DNA from: Gammaproteobacteria bacterium
GTDB lineage: Bacteria; Pseudomonadota; Gammaproteobacteria; DSM-16500
Direction of reading: 5' to 3'
Assembly: GCA_013287025.1 (NCBI GenBank)
Contig: JABDEN010000070.1
Location: forward strand, 1 to 7,285
DNA: 7,285 nt
Shown here: positions 5,493 through 7,285 of the stretch, piece by piece
Layout: each line of letters opens with the position of its first letter
Numbering within the stretch: position 1 is the stretch's first letter
Notes under the pieces: generated by a model
What the model saw: only the letters and a program-made list of their open reading frames with translations
The model's database searches: none
Told to the model about the DNA's origin: nothing
Made by a program: the position numbers and the translations under genes

Positions 5493-6457
5493 TGAGCATG
5501 TTTGCGCTTAAGACTATCAGCCTTTCCAAGAACTTTTGGAAAAAAAAATCTTGGTTGGCAAGGAAAGAACTCATCCCAGTTGTCAAAAATCTTAATCTCG
5601 AAATTAAACCTGGTGAGTCAGTGGCTTTCCTTGGACCTAATGGTGCAGGTAAAAGCACATCAATTAAACTTATATGCGGCATTTTAAGACCCACTAGCGG
5701 TGAATCATGGATCGAACAATATCCTTCAGGAACCATTGAGGCTAATAAGCGGCTTGGTCTCGTATTTGGCACGCGAAGTAATTTGTGGATGTATATGACT
5801 GTAAATCAAAGCCTGGAAATGATAGGCGCTATCTACAGACTATCCAATAAGGAAACGTTATCAAGAATCCATTTATTAGCAGAACTATTTGAAATCACTC
5901 ATTTTCTTGATTTTCCTCCTAATACGCTGTCATTAGGCGAACGTATGCGATGTGAAATTGTTGCAAGTTTGATTCACCGCCCCTCTGTTTTGCTGGCGGA
6001 TGAACCTACAATTGGTCTTGATGTTATAGGTAAGACAAGATTTCGACTTCTTTTAAGACAATGGCAAGAGGAGGAAAAGACAACGGTGCTTCTCACAAGC
6101 CATGATATCAGTGATGTTGAAGCTCTCTGCGACAGAGCTATCCTCATAAATAAAGGTCAAATTGGCTATGATGGGCCTCTTCAAGGATTAAAAGGGACGC
6201 TAGCTTCAAAAAGGAATATTAAGTTATCGCTTTCAAAATCTATTCAGAATAACTCAATGGAAGTCAGAAAAGGAATCCAGATTATCGAAGATGATCATTT
6301 TATCAAAAAATTTCAAATTGATATTCAGCAAATTTCTTCAATTTCGGCTATCGATTATCTTATGACGATCTATAAGAATAATATTTTTGATATTTCAGTT
6401 GAAGAAATCAGCCTCGAGTCCATCATCAGTCAATGGTATACTGGAGAACAACGATAA
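5492..6457 (+). CDS. ABC transporter ATP-binding protein (COG4586-like)
   Basis: This 321-residue cytoplasmic ATPase should power the permease(s) encoded next. Walker A is GPNGAGKS (48-55), the signature is LSLGERMRCE (146-155), Walker B with the catalytic glutamate is VLLADEPT (Glu171), the D-loop is GLD (175-177), and the switch histidine is His204. The pattern F-G-x-R-S-N-L-W and EPTIGLDVIGK are typical of the COG4586 group, which pairs with two ABC-2 type permeases. The Q-loop position appears to hold Thr94 where relatives have Gln. The C-terminal 90 residues form an accessory domain seen in the group. The start at 5492 has GAGGTG 5 bases upstream and overlaps the ThiF-like stop by one base. 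The substrate is unknown; export of a modified peptide is a guess from the neighbour. Confidence 0.9.
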   Translation: MSMFALKTISLSKNFWKKKSWLARKELIPVVKNLNLEIKPGESVAFLGPNGAGKSTSIKLICGILRPTSGESWIEQYPSGTIEANKRLGLVFGTRSNLWMYMTVNQSLEMIGAIYRLSNKETLSRIHLLAELFEITHFLDFPPNTLSLGERMRCEIVASLIHRPSVLLADEPTIGLDVIGKTRFRLLLRQWQEEEKTTVLLTSHDISDVEALCDRAILINKGQIGYDGPLQGLKGTLASKRNIKLSLSKSIQNNSMEVRKGIQIIEDDHFIKKFQIDIQQISSISAIDYLMTIYKNNIFDISVEEISLESIISQWYTGEQR

Positions 6458-6458
6458 A

Positions 6459-7241
6459 ATGAACGATTCTCTTAAATTTTATAGTAAACTCTCTCTCTTT
6501 TCAATCCGTGAAGAACAATCGAGTTTGAGTGGTACATTAGGAAGGTTGCTTTTATACCCCTGTTTTATTTGGATCTTCTCCAAGCTCTGGCTTGGGTTAA
6601 ATTACAATTTCACTACTTTAGGAATAGAGGCTCTATTTGCATACATTGGATTAACCGAAATCCTTTTTATGACTACACTTAGAGAGCCTTTAATAGACCG
6701 AGCCAGCTCGGATTTTTCTCTTTCTTTTGTCCGTCCTCGCTTTTGGCCCATCTACACAATTACCTCCATTTACAGTCGGACATTATCTCGTAGATTATTT
6801 TATTTATTGTTTTATATTATCATTATGCCTTTTTTCATAAGTGATTTTATTTTACTATCCATTAGTGCCTTAAGGTTCTTGTTTTTTCTTCCTGTACTTA
6901 CAATATTTGATACTCTTTATTCTTTTTTATTGACAAGTTTGCAAATCCGATTCCATTCAATCAAAAATTTCCGCATGCTTTTTGGGAAATTATTTTTGAT
7001 CTTTGGTGGAGTGTTAGCCCCGCTTTCAGATATCCATGAACCATGGAATGAAATATTTTTGAACACTCCATTTTCTGATTTAATTTTTCAACCCTGTTAT
7101 TTTTCCATTAAGGCTGAATTTTATCAAATATCCTTTCTTAATTGGTCTGCAAGAATCATTATTCAACTTATTTGTTTGTTGGTTTTAAGCGTTTGGATAT
7201 ATTGCGGTTCACGGAAGTATTATCATAATTTTGGAGGTTGA
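6459..7241 (+). CDS. ABC-2 type permease (COG4587/DUF990-like)
   Basis: This 260-residue integral membrane protein is the presumed channel subunit for the preceding ATPase. Six hydrophobic segments lie at about 29-47, 53-74, 112-132, 136-162, 174-192 and 231-250. The stretch GGVLAPLSDIHEPW followed by NTPFSDLIFQP (about 183-211) matches the G-x-x-x-P-L, P-W, P-F, P pattern of this permease group and is the best identity signal. The length is normal. The start at ATG 6459 comes one base after the ATPase stop, with GGAGA 11 bases upstream; an earlier in-frame ATG at 6387 would overlap the ATPase by 71 bases and adds a non-hydrophobic tail, so I rejected it. The gene ends just before the next start codon, consistent with one operon. 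Confidence 0.85.
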   Translation: MNDSLKFYSKLSLFSIREEQSSLSGTLGRLLLYPCFIWIFSKLWLGLNYNFTTLGIEALFAYIGLTEILFMTTLREPLIDRASSDFSLSFVRPRFWPIYTITSIYSRTLSRRLFYLLFYIIIMPFFISDFILLSISALRFLFFLPVLTIFDTLYSFLLTSLQIRFHSIKNFRMLFGKLFLIFGGVLAPLSDIHEPWNEIFLNTPFSDLIFQPCYFSIKAEFYQISFLNWSARIIIQLICLLVLSVWIYCGSRKYYHNFGG

Positions 7242-7242
7242 A

Positions 7243-7285
7243 ATGATTTATTTATTGTTTTTAGCTTTTAAAAATCAGTGGTCTG
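7243..7285 (+). CDS. Start of a further operon gene, probably second ABC-2 permease (partial)
   Basis: ATG 7243 follows GGAGG (7233-7237) by 5 bases and lies one base past the previous stop. The 14 visible codons read MIYLLFLAFKNQWS, a hydrophobic start. COG4586 ATPases normally come with two permeases, so a second permease (COG3694-like) is expected. The window ends here, so the identity rests on context only. Confidence 0.6.
   Translation, partial: MIYLLFLAFKNQWS

Noticed and set aside
5218..5772. Minus-strand 184-codon frame
   Set aside because: It lies opposite the ThiF-like fragment and the start of the ABC ATPase, both of which have clear family motifs.

Overview
This is an AT-rich bacterial window with Shine-Dalgarno-led genes. 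The gene families suggest a Gram-negative, possibly host-associated proteobacterium, but nothing here fixes the taxon; an intracellular Legionellales-like or Chlamydiae-like host is only a guess. The window has two unlike halves that meet near position 3712.

Positions 9-3712 look like one complete mobile element. It is bounded by a 16-bp perfect terminal inverted repeat (9-24 and 3697-3712), with a second, longer imperfect inverted repeat just inside (50-105 and 3574-3628). All its genes read leftward: a DUF5372-type small protein whose frame has no start codon and is probably frameshifted (3543-3274), a helix-turn-helix protein (3136-2675), a small protein of unknown function (2721-2401), and a 660-residue serine recombinase with zinc ribbon, coiled coil and C-terminal DNA-binding region (2390-408). 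I recognise this gene set as one that travels together in proteobacterial genomes. There is no evident cargo. A 19-bp motif occurs three times upstream of the helix-turn-helix gene, and one copy overlaps its likely promoter, which suggests autoregulation. The left end also holds a 250-bp palindrome-like structure (96-344) whose arms differ, by hand alignment, only by transitions and one indel.

To the right, on the plus strand, is an AI-2E family membrane protein (3762-4829), followed by a short GC-richer stretch with an 85-bp hairpin-forming repeat (4910-4994). Then comes a tightly coupled operon: the C-terminal half of a ThiF/E1-like adenylyltransferase (5046-5492), an ABC ATPase of the COG4586 type (5492-6457), an ABC-2 type permease (6459-7241), and the first codons of a further gene (from 7243), probably a second permease subunit. 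ThiF-like enzymes next to exporters occur in ribosomal peptide modification loci, so this may be the decayed or rearranged end of such a locus. The missing N-terminal half of the ThiF-like protein coincides with the hairpin repeat.
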